Shown here: positions 1 to 13,500 of the stretch, one piece after another
How positions within the stretch are numbered: position 1 is the first letter of the stretch
How the letters are laid out: the number at the start of each line of letters is the position of its first letter
Assembly (NCBI GenBank): GCA_964017235.1
Contig: OZ024934.1
Location: forward strand, 60,275,365 to 60,339,364
Direction of reading: 5' to 3'
Source: Sabellastarte sp. h YS-2021
Lineage: Eukaryota; Annelida; Polychaeta; Sabellida; Sabellidae
DNA length: 64,000 nucleotides
Position numbers and translations under genes: made by a program
The notes under the pieces: model-generated
The model's input: only the letters and a program-made list of their open reading frames with translations
The model's database searches: none
What the model was told of the DNA's origin: nothing

Positions 1-377
1 TTCTGCATGAAGTCATGAATTTTAATGCATTAAAAATTATTTTAAAAATTCATAAAAAAACAATTAAGATTCAGGTCTGATACTCACACAAGGGAATTTA
101 TACTTGTGGCATCTTGCATATATACAAGATAAGAGAGAAATCCCTTCAATAATCAATGAGAAAATTGTGACAAAGTGTTGAAATTTACACACTTTGGGTG
201 GGGGTACCTCTCTTCTAACTTCACTGGGGAACAGACGGATCTGCATGAATTTTACGATTTATCATAGATAAGGTATTTTTTAAAAGTAACAACATGTCTC
301 TGGGCCTTGTACTTTAGGAGGAGAAGTTGCTCACACATACACCATACAGTGATGTCATAAACTCGGCTGCATAAAAA
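1..377 (+). mobile_element. Family-3 Helentron-like element, 3' part (cut by window start)
   Basis: The segment matches the 3' portions of the copies ending near 22,212, 30,565 and 46,400. Shared landmarks are a run of TTAAAAATT motifs, a line beginning CAGGTCTGATACTCACAC, a GTGGGGGTACCTC block and a closing stretch that describes a GTCAGCTGAC-type hairpin in better copies. Here the terminal hairpin is degraded (GATGTCATAAACTCGGCTGC). The 5' part lies outside the window. Non-coding. Confidence 0.7.
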
Positions 378-3300
378 TGGTTGTCATGGCAACAGTTTTC
401 ATGGCAAGTGGCTGAACAGCTAATGAATTGTAGATCTCTTTGGGATACACATTTCCACCAAATTTGGTGAAAATACATGAAGGGGTTTGGAAGTTATGGG
501 CCAGGTTAAAGTTTTTTTGATGGACAAACAAGATTTAATGTCCCCCTTTCCGCTGAAGCATTCATCAATTAATTGAAGTTCGACATGTGCACTTATCTGT
601 GCAATAGTTCAGAATAGTTCTGTCATTTATTGCATCAACTGGTTCGGATCACATTTTGTGATGACACTTTCTGAGTTGTAAATAAAAGAGACAGTTAGAC
701 TATTCAGTTTGATGTGCATGGATATGCTCCAAAAATCACTGCTTTAATTTTGACATTTTAACAGTACAAGTAAGCTGTGAAATAGCTGGTCAGTAATGCA
801 GTTAATCTCATGAAGATCACATCTGAACTAATAATTGTATTCTAATGTACAAACCTATGTAGTTTTGCACTAAAAACCAGGCACTAAAGTATGCAGAAGT
901 TTTTTTTAATTTATTGACATGAATTAAAGAATGGTGAAGTTGATATAATTTTATTGGATATTGCAACTATAGCATATATCTTTCACTATAAGTAAAAAAT
1001 AATTCTTCGAAATTTCAGCTAACACTATACAACTGAGAAGGAAATATGAACAATTGTTTATAGAAGTATATGTTACAAAGATATACACCTGTACAAAACA
1101 CTTAACATTTCTAACTCATACGATTACAGTAACACCAGTAATAACACATCTATGAACTTCACAATCACAGTCTCTCTTCCATGCAAGACTTCGCTCTGAT
1201 TATTTCAAGTAAAAATACGAAGCTTTGGTTCACAAAATAAAGTACTGTTGAAAACAGCAATGAAATAGGGAATAATACTTTGCGTAGAAATGAAGCATCT
1301 GATTAGAAATCTCTCAAACAAAATAAATATTGGCTTTGAAATAACTAAAACCAAGACATCACCACCCTCTGTGAGTAAACTTGGTACAAAGCTTCCAAAG
1401 TAACCCACCATTTGCAGGCAACATGTAGACATAAACAAATCCTTAACGTGACTAGAATCAGGGAATCTCTTTGTATCGTATTTACCAAAGTATTAAATGT
1501 ATTTCCCCGACTATTTTAAATTATCAATAATATCTTCCACTGTTACAGTATTGATGCCAAGTTTGTGGATCAGAACCCTGACCAGAGACCTTCATAAAAT
1601 GAAAATTCATAGATCACAGAGACTGTTGTTTTGTAATGTTACTCTTCGGAAGAATATAATTCAGTATTTAACTGTATATAAACTCAACTTTGCATATGTT
1701 TTCCAATTAAACCCTGAGGCTATCACTGCAAGTTGTCTGTCTCAGTTTCAGCAAATTCATAAATTTAGCATGACACCAAAATACATGCCTATCCTAACTT
1801 GCACCATCATCTGCACTGTGTCCAGACACTTTTGTTAGATGGTTCAATGCTGGGTTATAACTTTTGCATAGCAATTACATGAGCTAGCTAAGCTTAACTT
1901 TAAAGGGATTATTCTCTGAATAACAAAGAAAATGTCACACAGAAAAATACTTTTTCACAATTTCCCTTTGTCAGAGAGACCAAAAAGGGAGACAAATCTA
2001 GTATTTACAAGCATATTACTCTTATAGGTGTGTTCAGCTCTAGCAAAAATAATAAAAAATAGAAAGTTATCCACAAAACTGCTTCTGTTTTGCAAATGCA
2101 AAGCATCCGAAAAACAAGAGGTTAAATGCTAGTGAAATGAAATATGGCAACAACTCAATGAAAGGCAATAATATGGGAGGTATGACTTTGGAGTGTATGG
2201 AAATCAAATTTGTGATTTGTGACAACTGAAATAAGATGTGAAGATTCAGCTCACAGATCTGAAATGTTTTCTTTTTTTTTTTGTCTGTTAAAAGTAAATT
2301 TATTATATAAATGGAAGTAACTTATGCAAAAAAGAGAGAGTACCAAGGTAGTCTGCATTAATATACTTAGCCAAAAAAGAAATGGAAGATATATGGTTGT
2401 TTATTCTTTATAAAACTCGTGTTTGTTTTTTGACTAAGTCTATAAAACAATAACCCTTAAATTTCATGATCCAGCTCTTACAAATGAATAGGTTCAAAAT
2501 GGGTTCTCTGTCAGCCATTTTAACATTTAAGCCATAGGTTAAATATTATATGTACAATAAAAAGAGGTATGAAGAACACTTTGAAGTCAAATATGAGAAA
2601 AATATAACGTTGCAGTTTATACAAAATATCTATTGTGTTGATCTGATTATTACAGCATACAGTTTTTCATTTTCAAAGTAGTTTAATTTGCAAATTTTTG
2701 TATGTCAATTTAACACCTGACAGTCCATGATTTCTGGTAAATTGTTTTGACATTCCAAACTGACTCAAGGCCAAGTATTTGCATGTGTAGAGTAGATCTA
2801 TCTACTTGTGTATTATACACAATGCCCAAAACATAACTAAAGCTATAGTACGTAAGAAATCAAAATTAGAAACAAATGGCCCAAACTGACCTACTCAAAT
2901 CGCCATTGACACTGAAATTTAAGGGCAAGGGGACCAAGAGAACAAAGTGTTCTTGCAAATATACACCAATATACAAAATATGAAAGCTCCACCTCATATA
3001 CTTTCTGAAAGTTTGCGTCTGGAAGGACAATTTTTGGTGGTAGTGGGACGAGCTCAAAATCAAGGTATACCTGACTTTTGCCAGGATATAATAACGATCC
3101 TGCAATCAAATGCAAACATCTTCTTTGTTACTGTACTGCCATTCTATCCACACTCACACATAACAATTAATATTGTACCACAATAATCACACTTTAATTT
3201 GGAATTCTTAAATTGATTGCATAAATCATGATTCTATTGGGAAGAACATTTGTTGAGTCATTTAAAATATTTCATATTGCACTTTATTGTAACAATATTG

Positions 3301-6200
3301 CATGAGAACATTATAACAGTACAAGAAAACTTGATTTTCTGACTTTGTTGATTGTGACTTTACTGAATGTAATAAACAAGGCAACTGAAACAACAAATCA
3401 CTGCAAAGGCATGATGCGTTTTAGACCAGTTACCAGCTACAGACTATCACTGAAACTTCAAACTGTTATAAATACACACAGTCTACAACAGCAAAAAGGA
3501 CTTTCATAATCAACAATCTGTAAAATTATGTGAACATTTACAAGTACATAATTTTGACACAAAGAGTGAACATTAATGATATATAGCAGAAACATGACAA
3601 TTCCTGTCACCTGAGATAACTAGTCCCAAGTATTCACTGGATCATTAAACTTTAACACTTAGAATACATGTTACATCTTGGGGTGGCAGCAGCCAGAAAA
3701 TACAGTGAACTGGAGCCAGACACAACTCAAATATTACTCAGACATCTAACAACACTACACAGCCTGGCTATGTATACACAAAGCACATTCTGCTCATTGG
3801 TTTTAATTTATAACTTTTTGAGCTCTTCAATAATTTCTAATAGGTATAAGTCTACATGTTAATTCATAACTTTCATGTACCACATAATATATATACATGT
3901 ATATGTGTCATGTGGAGGTTATGATTTGTACAAGATATGTTGTACAAGGTTTAACGTATTCAGAATTTCACCACTATAAAAACCAAACTTCTACAGCACT
4001 TGAGTTCCAAAGAATGTTTGTTGAACTATATGGTTCACTGAAATTAATTCTTATCTTGTGCATTGAAAGATCGGAATTAATTGGAGTGTGATCATTGTGA
4101 TGTACATTACTTTTGTAACAAAAAATAATATTTCATGCACAGAGAACAACTCCTTAGAAAGTTTTGCCAGTGACACCAAACATACACAACACACTGAACT
4201 CAGTTACACATATTTGCATTGCAAGGTCAGAAGCAAGTGACGTTATCCACACTTTGCATCAGGCAGAAAATAATTGAAGTATCCTTTTGATTTGCTAATT
4301 TTTCATGAATGTTCACTGTGACTGATGCTAGCTTTGTTCCTGTCCAGTTTTATACTTAGACTGACCAATGGTACGGTGTTCTTTAACATACTCTTCACCT
4401 TCTCTTCAAACCCTTCAAACAGAAAAGTGTTAATGTGGCTTAAAAGATTTGATATTTAGTGAGTTACCTCAAGGCAAGAAACTATGTACTGTAAGTGCCT
4501 GAGACAAAGATGACTCTGTATGTATGATTGCAATGGTTATTTTTACCTTTGGAAAATAAAGCCAGAAACAATTACTTGCACTGTATCATATTTACACTGA
4601 GATTGTCAAAAAATATGAAAGATAATACCTGACAAAAACCTGTCAGTCATGTGGCTAATTCTCTGGTTAGATTGTACATACTGTCCCATTTTTTGAACAC
4701 CTTTAAAACCTCTGCAAGCGAGTGTTTCTGTCCCAAATACTACGGTAGATCTTGTTAGTGTTCACTGCGTTATTACCTTTCCACTGGCTGCCAACACTGA
4801 TCTTTATGGCCCAGCAACTTCTCTACCTTGCTTATTATCATGCTGATCGACATTTATCTTAATTTTATGTATTTTAGTGTACATTTCATAGAAATATGGG
4901 TTTTGTTTTGATGTAACTTGTACAGGTTCAAAATACGTTCATATTTTACAAGTTGTACCTTGTACAGCTTTCATATACAAGTTTTTTAATTCATACAAAA
5001 TCTCACCTTCTACATGACATGTATATATGTATATATATCTCTGTATCTATTTCAGCCTAATTTTACCTACAGTGCTTGATGGAACCTAGCAAACATTGCA
5101 ATGATAAAGCTACAGTCTACAACTATATGTACAAAATTAACACTATGAAACTAGTCAACAAACAACTTAGTTTTTCATTTAAAACATACAAAGTAGCACC
5201 ATGAAACATGCACATCTTAGCACTAATAATCTAACTAGTATCATATTGTGTATATATAACAAGAATCCATTATTATTTTTCTGCTGAATTCATTAACAGT
5301 GATAGAACATAGAAATGACTTGCATAACCACCATTCACTGGAACTCCCAACTATTTAAATGCAATAGACATAGGTTGGCTTTACCTCCTAGCATGCATGA
5401 TGACAGCTATACTTCTACTGAATTTTACAATATACAAGAGCATGTGATACCATTGAGACACTGTCTTCATCACTGGGGCATGTCCACATAGGATGTCAAA
5501 ATACTCAACACTTCACATACACTTAGAAAACTGGCTCAATTTGTCATCAATATTAATCTAAAGATTCCTGTGTCATTGTATTGGACACACGAGACATCCA
5601 GGGTTATCAATTGAAGGTGTGTAAACACCATATTTGCATAAACATAGGGCATATATTGTAAACATTTTATTCTAACATTTTATTAAGATTGATAAATTGC
5701 AAGGAAGCCTTAATAGTAATATGAAAAGTCAACAAGTGGTTAACCCAACACCTAATCATTAGTTACAAAAACAGTAAATTCAAGCTCTCCCATGTATGCA
5801 TTTTAAAATCATAAAATTTAAGCAACAATACTGCTGTAAAAGGTGCAGTAATAAGTACACAAAGATTCTTATCCTGACACAGAATTTGCCAATTTCTAGA
5901 TCTGACAGGATATTAAGAGAAATACAAAATCAACTGAGACTAATTCAAACTTTTGCTGCCTGAGAAGATTTGCTGGTTGAGTCTAGGGTGCAGAATCATT
6001 CCTAACTCATGAGTTGGATGGTACCCCAGTCAGGTACCACGGAAGTATGGGACTGACATTTGAGGATGAGGAGGTGCAGTAGGGTACTAGCAGCCGCAGT
6101 GGGGGATACTACCTGATATTTAGAATGGGGAAGGTGGTACCATGGGTGGTTGGTGTGTGAGGTGTATGGATGGCTGGTATATGAGACTGCCATGCTGGTG
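378..6200. other. AT-rich non-coding stretch, no gene supported
   Basis: About 5.8 kb of AT-rich, apparently low-copy DNA. The open frames are short, lack coding composition and have no convincing splice sites. The start (about 380-560) looks like worn transposon sequence. The part just below 6,200 follows the stop codon of a minus-strand gene and could be its 3' untranslated region. An AATAAA on the minus strand near 2,301 is one possible processing signal. I cannot place the transcript end. Confidence 0.5.
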
Positions 6201-6464
6201 TTAGCTGGGGATCGTGAGGAAGCTGTTGTGTAGGTCAGTATCTGGTGCAGTGCTAGAGGAGGCTGTATTCTCTGCACTTTGTGGCTTGGGCTGTGGGGAG
6301 GTGGAGGAGCTGACCGCTGGGCAGTCTTGAGCAGGTTCAGTGAATTGCGGAGCAGGGTCTGCGGCCTGGTTAGTCTCGGTGATTTCAGCTCCCTGAGGAA
6401 TGCGGGTCTTGTGGGACTTGCTTATCTCAGGCAAGTCAAGTAGCATCTTCAGTTCATGGAACAA
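6201..6464 (-). CDS. Gene A, last coding exon (unrecognised protein)
   Basis: A minus-strand open frame of 87 codons plus TAA begins directly after a strong acceptor, a pyrimidine tract ending CTTTGTTTCAG at 6,465-6,480. The exon opens in phase 0 with LFHELKMLLDLPEISKSHK, then becomes a Ser/Thr/Pro/Gln-rich, probably disordered tail (PAPQF..., SSSTSPQPKPQS) ending LTIPS. The exon is visibly richer in GC than its flanks. Upstream, the phase-0 exon at 32,069-32,152 joins in frame. Overlapping frames below the stop also stay open, and a CAG|GTAGTA donor lies near 6,110, so an alternative longer exon in another frame is possible. No domain is recognised. The splice sites are seen; linkage to the 32-kb exon is inferred. 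Confidence 0.5.
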   Translation of the reverse strand: MFHELKMLLDLPEISKSHKTRIPQGAEITETNQAADPAPQFTEPAQDCPAVSSSTSPQPKPQSAENTASSSTAPDTDLHNSFLTIPS

Positions 6465-7200
6465 CTGAAACAAAGAGGGGAAAGCTACAAATAAGATCAC
6501 TGTGATTGGTGGTAACAATGTTAAGTCCAGATTTCAGAAATTGCCATCAGAAACAAGACCTAGCATATTTGAGGACCCATATATATATTTGTGTCTGTCA
6601 GAAAGACAAAGCACTCTTGTTAGCAAGAACTATACTGAGCACACATGTAAGGAGTAATAAGCAATGTATCAAGACACATCAAGTTTAACCACCCCTTCTG
6701 ACCTTCAACTAGTGATCCAAGTTCACATTTGATCAAATCAAATGAATCTCAACCTGTGACTTCTCACAGATAGGCTTCATATCCCAAACTTCTAGGATCA
6801 TTAATAAACCAGTTGTTTGCATTTTTATGTTTGGCTACCCTTGCTTAATCTTGAAGGAGGATCGCAAGCTTAAATGTGACCACATCAAAATATCCCACCC
6901 CATTTTCCCTAAAAGTTGGTTTGATATCACAAACTTGTAGCACGACTAATAAGTGGGCTATAATTACTTTTAAGTTTGGATACCCTCATTTAACTCAGAA
7001 GGAGAGGTCCAAAGTCATATCTGACCATATTAAAGGCATGCAACTGATTCCCAAAAGGATGGTTTCACATGATTGCAGTTATGCACATATATATAGGTAC
7101 AATAAAATAATGTGGCAGAGATGGCGATTAAGGTTTCTAAGTATATTATTGACTCCTGGTTTTTATGGGTAAGCAACAGTTAAACATGTATTGCTTACAC
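6465..7200. repeat. Intron of gene A with worn ~135-bp minisatellite-type units
   Basis: About 6,700-7,060 holds degenerate units built on the phrases 'GGAG..GTCCAAGGTCAAATCTGACCA', 'ATTCCCA..CCAT' and 'CTAGGA.CAATAATAA' (here split by substitutions). The same phrases recur in much better condition at 24,170-24,700 inside a DIRS element. This is most likely the core of a non-autonomous transposon. No coding sequence is seen. Confidence 0.4.
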
Positions 7201-7209
7201 TGGAAGCAA

Positions 7210-7453
7210 GGGGCCACGGTGGTAGAGTTGTAACACTCTCGCCTCCCACCTCTGAGATTGGGGTTCGCTTCCAGGGCCCGACCTCAAGTGGGAAAGCTGG
7301 TAGTTGCTTGCTGTTGGTCGGCAGTTTACAGTACAGAACCTTCACCAACTGTATGTACTAGTTTCCTTTGCCCTTCCAACTACCCGTCGTGATATGACCT
7401 GTACAGTGTTGAAAGGGGCACAAAACCCCAAATAAGCAAATAAGGAAGTACGA
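7210..7453 (+). mobile_element. tRNA-derived SINE, copy 1
   Basis: The 5' end reads like a tRNA: GGGGCCACGGTGGTAGAGTTG carries an A-box-like stretch, and GGGGTTCGCTTCCAGG is a B-box with one change from GGTTCGATCCC. A non-tRNA body follows, containing CGTCGTGATATGACCTGTAC, then an A-rich tail (AAAACCCCAAATAAGCAAATAAGG). A 9-bp direct repeat TGGAAGCAA at 7,201-7,209 and 7,454-7,462 is a good target-site duplication. A close relative lies on the minus strand at 46,921-47,151. Inserted in the gene A intron. RNA polymerase III promoter function is inferred from the family type. Confidence 0.85.
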
Positions 7454-7690
7454 TGGAAGCAAATTCAGTCCAACTATTCTGAAGGGTTTAAATGGCAATT
7501 CCTATAAGTGTATAAGTTATGAGCAGAATTGACAGAATTAGAGGCATTTTATACAAACAGATAATAACCATTGATCATTTATGACCAGATTGATTAAATT
7601 GACTGGGCTAGGGGTATGAATATGGACAATATACATTTGTATATACCAAATTTGGCAGACCCATCAGAAAAAGAGTATTTGAGAAATATA
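7454..7690. other. Short spacer, left flank of the large nested element
   Basis: Unremarkable AT-rich intronic DNA. It ends GAGAAATATA directly before the outer family-1 element; the matching right flank is ACAAGCATTC at 20,666. Confidence 0.5.
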
Positions 7691-8194
7691 ACTAGAGGAT
7701 CGCTCGCAAAAAAAAAGATAATGTTTTTGCATAGCAAAAACAAAGCGTCCCGAAAAGGCTATAAAGGTGAGTGCTAAAGTATTAAGAAAATGCTTCGTTT
7801 CTAGCCTTATACTGTTGTGGCAACCAAAGTCAGCGCAGTCTGCTCTATCTAGCACGGTTTTCAAGATATAAGCATTTTTGTGTTTTGCAAAAAGTAAAAA
7901 AATTAAAAATGTCCGCTATATTTGGCGAGACAAAAATATTTTGAAAATTGGCATGGCTACTCTACAGAGATACCCAGCAGGTCCAAAATTTTGTTGAGTT
8001 CGCTCCATATAGCACAGTTTTCGAGATATAAGCATTTTTGTGTTTTGCAAAAACTTTGAAAATTCAAAATGGCCACCATTTTTGGGGAGACAAAAATTTT
8101 TGTCAAGAACACTGCCGCGGTGTGTATCTCCCGCCGAGCATTAAAGCAGAAGAAATAGCTTTTCCGAGATATTCACAATTTTTCATTTTCGTGT

Positions 8195-10028
8195 GTGAAA
8201 GCTCTTCCAAAAGTAGGTGAATGAGTTATTTGAGAAAAATTGGCTATCTGCAATACTATTAAGAGATAATTCACATTTACTCATTTTGAGTAGGTGAATA
8301 ATTATCTATGGGTCTGAAACTTCACCAAGTGAAAGCTCTCCCAAAAGTAGGTGAATGAGTTATTTGAGAAAAATTGGCTATCTGCAATACTTTTAGAGAT
8401 AATTCGCATTTACTCATTTTGAGTAGGTGAGTAATTAGCTATGGGTCTGAAACTTCACCATGTGAAAGCTCTCCCACAAGTAGATGAATGAGTATTTGAT
8501 AAAAATTGGGTATCCGCAATACTTTTACAGATAATTAGCATTTACTCATTTTGAGTAGGTGAATAAATAGCTATGGGTCTGAAACTTCACAGAGTGAAAG
8601 CTCTCCCAAAAGTAGGTGAATGAATTATTTGAGAAAAATTGGCTATCTGCAATACTTTTAGAGATAATTCACATTTACTCATTTTGAGTAGGTGAATAAT
8701 TAGCTATGGGTCTGAAACTTCACCAAGTGAAAGCTCTGCCAAAAGTAGGTGAATGAGTTATTTGAGAAAAATTGGCTATCTGCAATACTTTTAGAGATAA
8801 CTGGCATTTACTCATTTTGAGTAGGTGAGTAATTAGCTATGGGTCTGAAACTTCACCAAGTGAAAGCTCTCCCAAAAGTAGGTGAATGAGTTATTTGAGA
8901 AAAATTGGCTATCTGCAATACTTTTAGAGATAATTCGCATTTACTCATTTTGAGTAGGTGAGTAATTAGCTATGGGTCTGAAACTTCACCAAGTGAAAGC
9001 TCTCCCAAAAGTAGATGAATGATTAATTTGAGAAAAATTGGCTATCTGCAATACTTTTAAAGATAATTCGCATTTACTCATTTTGAGTAGGTGAGTAATT
9101 AGCTATGGGTCTGAAACTTCACACAGTGAAAGCTCTCCCAAAAGTAGGTGAATGAGTTATTTGAGAAAAATTGGCTATCTGCAATACTTTTAGAGATAAT
9201 TCGCATTTACTCATTTTGAGTAGGTGAGTAATTAGCTATGGGTCTGAAACTTCACCAAGTGAGAGCTATCCCAAAAGTAGGTGAATGAGTTATTTGAGAA
9301 AAATTGGCTATCTGCAATACTTTTAGAGATAATTCGCATTTACTCATTTTGAGTAGGTGAGTAATTAGCTATGGGTCTGAAACTTCACCATGTGAAAGCT
9401 CTTCCAAAAGTAGGTGAATGAGTTATTTGAGAAAAATTGGCTATCTGCAATACTTTTAGAGATAATTCGCATTTACTCATTTTGAGTAGGTGAGTAATTA
9501 GCTATGGGTCTGAAACTTCACAGAGTGAAAGCTCTCCCAAAAGTAGGTGAATGAGTTATTTGAGAAAAATTGGCTATCTGCAATACTTTTAGAGATAATT
9601 CGCATTTACTCATTTTGAGTAGGTGAGTAATTAGCTATGGGTCTGAAACTTCACCAACTGAAAGCTCTCCCAAAAGTAGGCCAATGATTAATTTGACAAA
9701 AATTGGCTATCTGCAATACTTTTAGAGATAATTCGCATTTACTCATTTTGAGTAGGTGAGTAATTAGCTATGGGTCTGAAACTTCACCAAGTGAAAGCTC
9801 TCCCAAAAGTAGGTGAATGAGTTATTTGAGAAAAATTGGCTAGCTGCAATACTTTTAGAGATAATTCGCATTTACTCATTTTGAGTAGGTGAGTAATTAG
9901 CTATGGGTCTGAAACTTCACCATGTGAAAGCTCTCCCACAAGTAGATGAATGAGTTATTTGATAAAAATTGGGTATCCGCAATACTTTTACAGATAATTA
10001 GCATTTACTCATTTTGAGTAGGTAAATA
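8195..10028 (+). repeat. 133-bp satellite array (outer element, left block, ~14 units)
   Basis: The tandem unit starts GTGAAAGCTCTCCCAAAAGTAGG and its landmarks recur every 133 bp (8,329 to 8,462, for example). Some units are 132 bp because GAGTTATTTG reads GAGTATTTG. Subtypes include one with ACAAGTAGATGAATG...GGGTATCCGC. It is interrupted at 10,028 by the inner element. Confidence 0.95.
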
Positions 10029-10533
10029 ACTAGAGGATCGCTCGCAAAAAAAAAAGATAATGTTTTTGCATAGCAAAAACAAAGCGTCCCGAAAAGGCTA
10101 TAAAGGTGAGTGCTAAAGTATTAAGAAAATGCTTCGTTTCTAGCCTTATACTGTTGTGGCAACCAAAGTCAGCGCAGTCTGCTCTATCTAGCACGGTTTT
10201 CAAGATATAAGCATTTTTGTGTTTTGCAAAAAATAAAAAAATTAAAAATGTCCGCTATATTTGGCGAGACAAAAATATTTTGAAAATTGGCATGGCTACT
10301 CTGCAGAGATACCCAGCAGGTCCAAAATTTTGTTGATTTCGCTCCATATAGCACGGTTTTCGAGATATAAGCATTTTTGTGTTTTGCAAAAACTTTGAAA
10401 ATTCAAAATGGCCACCATTTTTGGGGAGACAAAAATTTTTGTCAAGACCACTGCCGCGGTGTGTATCTCCCGCCGAGCATTAAAGCAGAAGAAATAGCTT
10501 TTCCGAGATATTCACAATTTTTCATTTTCGTGT

Positions 10534-13500
10534 GTGAAAGCTCTTCCAAAAGTAGGTGAATGAGTTATTTGAGAAAAATTGGCTATCTGCAATACTATTA
10601 AGAGATAATTCACATTTACTCATTTTGAGTAGGTGAATAATTATCTATGGGTCTGAAACTTCACCAAGTGAAAGCTCTCCCAAAAGTAGGTGAATGAGTT
10701 ATTTGAGAAAAATTGGCTATCCGCAATACTTTTAGAGATAATTCGCATTTACTCATTTTGAGTAGGTGAGTAATTAGCTATGGGTCTGAAACTTCACCAA
10801 GTGAAAGCTCTCCCAAAAGTAGGTGAATGAGTTATTTGAGAAAAATTGGCTAGCTGCAATACTTTTAGAGATAATTCGCATTTACTCATTTTGAGTAGGT
10901 GAGTAATTAGCTATGGGTCTGAAACTTCACCGAGTGAAAGCTCTCCCAAAAGTAGGTGAATGAGTTATTTGAGAAAAATTGGCTATCTGCAATACTTTTA
11001 GAGATAATTCGCATTTACTCATTTTGAGTAGGTGAGTAATTAGCTATGGGTGTGAAACTTCACCAAGTGAAAGCTCTCCCAAAAGTAGGTGAATGAGTTA
11101 TTTGAGAAAAATTGGCTATCTGCAATACTTTTAGAGATAATTCGCATTTACTCATTTTGAGTAGGTGAGTAATTAGCTATGGGTGTGAAACTTCACCAAG
11201 TGAAAGCTCTCCCAAAAGTAGGTGAATGAGTTATTTGAGAAAAATTGGCTATCTGCAATACTTTTAGAGATAATTCGCATTTACTCATTTTGAGTAGGTG
11301 AGTAATTAGCTATGGGTGTGAAACTTCACCAAGTGAAAGCTCTCCCAAAAGTAGGTGAATGAGTTATTTGAGAAAAATTGGCTATCTGCAATACTTTTAG
11401 AGATAATTCGCATTTACTCATTTTGAGTAGGTGAGTAATTAGCTATGGGTCTGAAACTTCACCAAGTGAAAGCTCTCCCAAAAGTAGGTGAATGAGTTAT
11501 TTGAGAAAAATTGGCTATCTGCAATACTTTTAGAGATAATTCGCATTTACTCATTTTGAGTAGGTGAGTAATTAGCTATGGGTCTGAAACTTCACCAAGT
11601 GAAAGCTCTCCCAAAAGTAGGTGAATGAGTTATTTGAGAAAAATTGGCTATCTGCAATACTTTTAGAGATAATTCGCATTTACTCATTTTGAGTAGGTGA
11701 GTAATTAGCTATGGGTCTGAAACTTCACCAAGTGAAAGCTCTCCCAAAAGTAGGTGAATGATTAATTTGAGAAAAATTGGCTATCTACAATACTTTTAGA
11801 GATAATTCGCATTTACTCATTTTGAGTAGGTGAGTAATTAGCTATGGGTCTGAAACTTCACCAAGTGAAAGCTCTCCCAAAAGTAGGTGAATGATTTATT
11901 TGAGAAAAATTGGCTATCTGCAATATTTTTAGAGATAATTCGCATTTACTCATTTTGAGTAGGTGAGTAATTAGCTATGGGTCTGAAACTTCACCATGTG
12001 AAAGCTCTCCCACAAGTAGATGAATGAGTTATTTGATAAAAATTGGGTATCCGCAATACTTTTACAGATAATTAGCATTTACTCATTTTGAGTAGGTAAA
12101 TAATTAGCTATGGGTCTGAAACTTCACCATGTGAAAGCTCTCCCAAAAGTAGGTGAATGAGTTATTTGAGAAAAATTGGCTATCTGCAATACTTTTAGAG
12201 ATAATTCGCATTTACTCATTTTCAGTAGGTGAGTAATTAGCTATGGGTCTGAAACTTCACAGAGTGAAAGCTCTCCCAAAAGTAGGTGAATGAGTTATTT
12301 GAGAAAAATTGGCTGACTGCAATACTTTTAGAAATAATTCGGATTTACTCATTTTGAGTAGGTGAGTAATTAGCTATGGGTGTGAAACTTCACCAAGTGA
12401 AAGCTCTCCCAAAAGTAGGTGAATGAGTTATTTGAGAAAAATTGGCTATCTGCAATACTTTTAGAGATAATTCGCATTTACTCATTTTGAGTAGGTGAGT
12501 AATTAGCTATGGGTGTGAAACTTCACCAAGTGAAAGCTCTCCCAAAAGTAGGTGAATGAGTTATTTGAGAAAAATTGGCTATCTGCAATACTTTTAGAGA
12601 TAATTCGCATTTACTCATTTTGAGTAGGTGAGTAATTAGCTATGGGTGTGAAACTTCACCAAGTGAAAGCTCTCCCAAAAGTAGGTGAATGAGTTATTTG
12701 AGAAAAATTGGCTATCTGCAATACTTTTAGAGATAATTCGCATTTACTCATTTTGAGTAGGTGAGTAATTAGCTATGGGTGTGAAACTTCACCAAGTGAA
12801 AGCTCTCCCAAAAGTAGGTGAATGAGTTATTTGAGAAAAATTGGCTATCTGCAATACTTTTAGAGATAATTCGCATTTACTCATTTTGAGTAGGTGAGTA
12901 ATTAGCTATGGGTGTGAAACTTCACCAAGTGAAAGCTCTCCCAAAAGTAGGTGAATGAGTTATTTGAGAAAAATTGGCTATCTGCAATACTTTTAGAGAT
13001 AATTCGCATTTACTCATTTTGAGTAGGTGAGTAATTAGCTATGGGTCTGAAACTTCACCAAGTGAAAGCTCTCCCAAAAGTAGGTGAATGAGTTATTTGA
13101 GAAAAATTGGCTATCTGCAATACTTTTAGAGATAATTCGCATTTACTCATTTTGAGTAGGTGAGTAATTAGCTATGGGTGTGAAACTTCAACAAGTGAAA
13201 GCTCTCCCAAAAGTAGGTGAATGAGTTATTTGAGAAAAATTGGCTATCTGCAATACTTTTAGAGATAATTCGCATTTACTCATTTTGAGTAGGTGAGTAA
13301 TTAGCTATGGGTCTGAAACTTCACCAAGTGAAAGCTCTCCCAAAAGTAGGTGAATGATTAATTTGAGAAAAATTGGCTATCTACAATACTTTTAGAGATA
13401 ATTCGCATTTACTCATTTTGAGTAGGTGAGTAATTAGCTATGGGTCTGAAACTTCACCAAGTGAAAGCTCTCCCAAAAGTAGGTGAATGATTTATTTGAG

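Noticed and set aside
7210-7290. Functional tRNA gene
   Set aside because: tRNA-like boxes are present but followed by a SINE body, A-rich tail and target duplication; the acceptor stem cannot be closed convincingly.
8038-8220. 60-residue frame MCFAKTLKIQNGHH... found in four element heads (8,038; 10,377; 54,340; and related)
   Set aside because: Its conservation follows from recent element copying; it lies in a 169-like unit of the head and shows no codon-level constraint I can see.
8195-10028. CRISPR-like array
   Set aside because: The 133-bp units are contiguous with no unique spacers and occur in a eukaryotic intron; this is satellite DNA.
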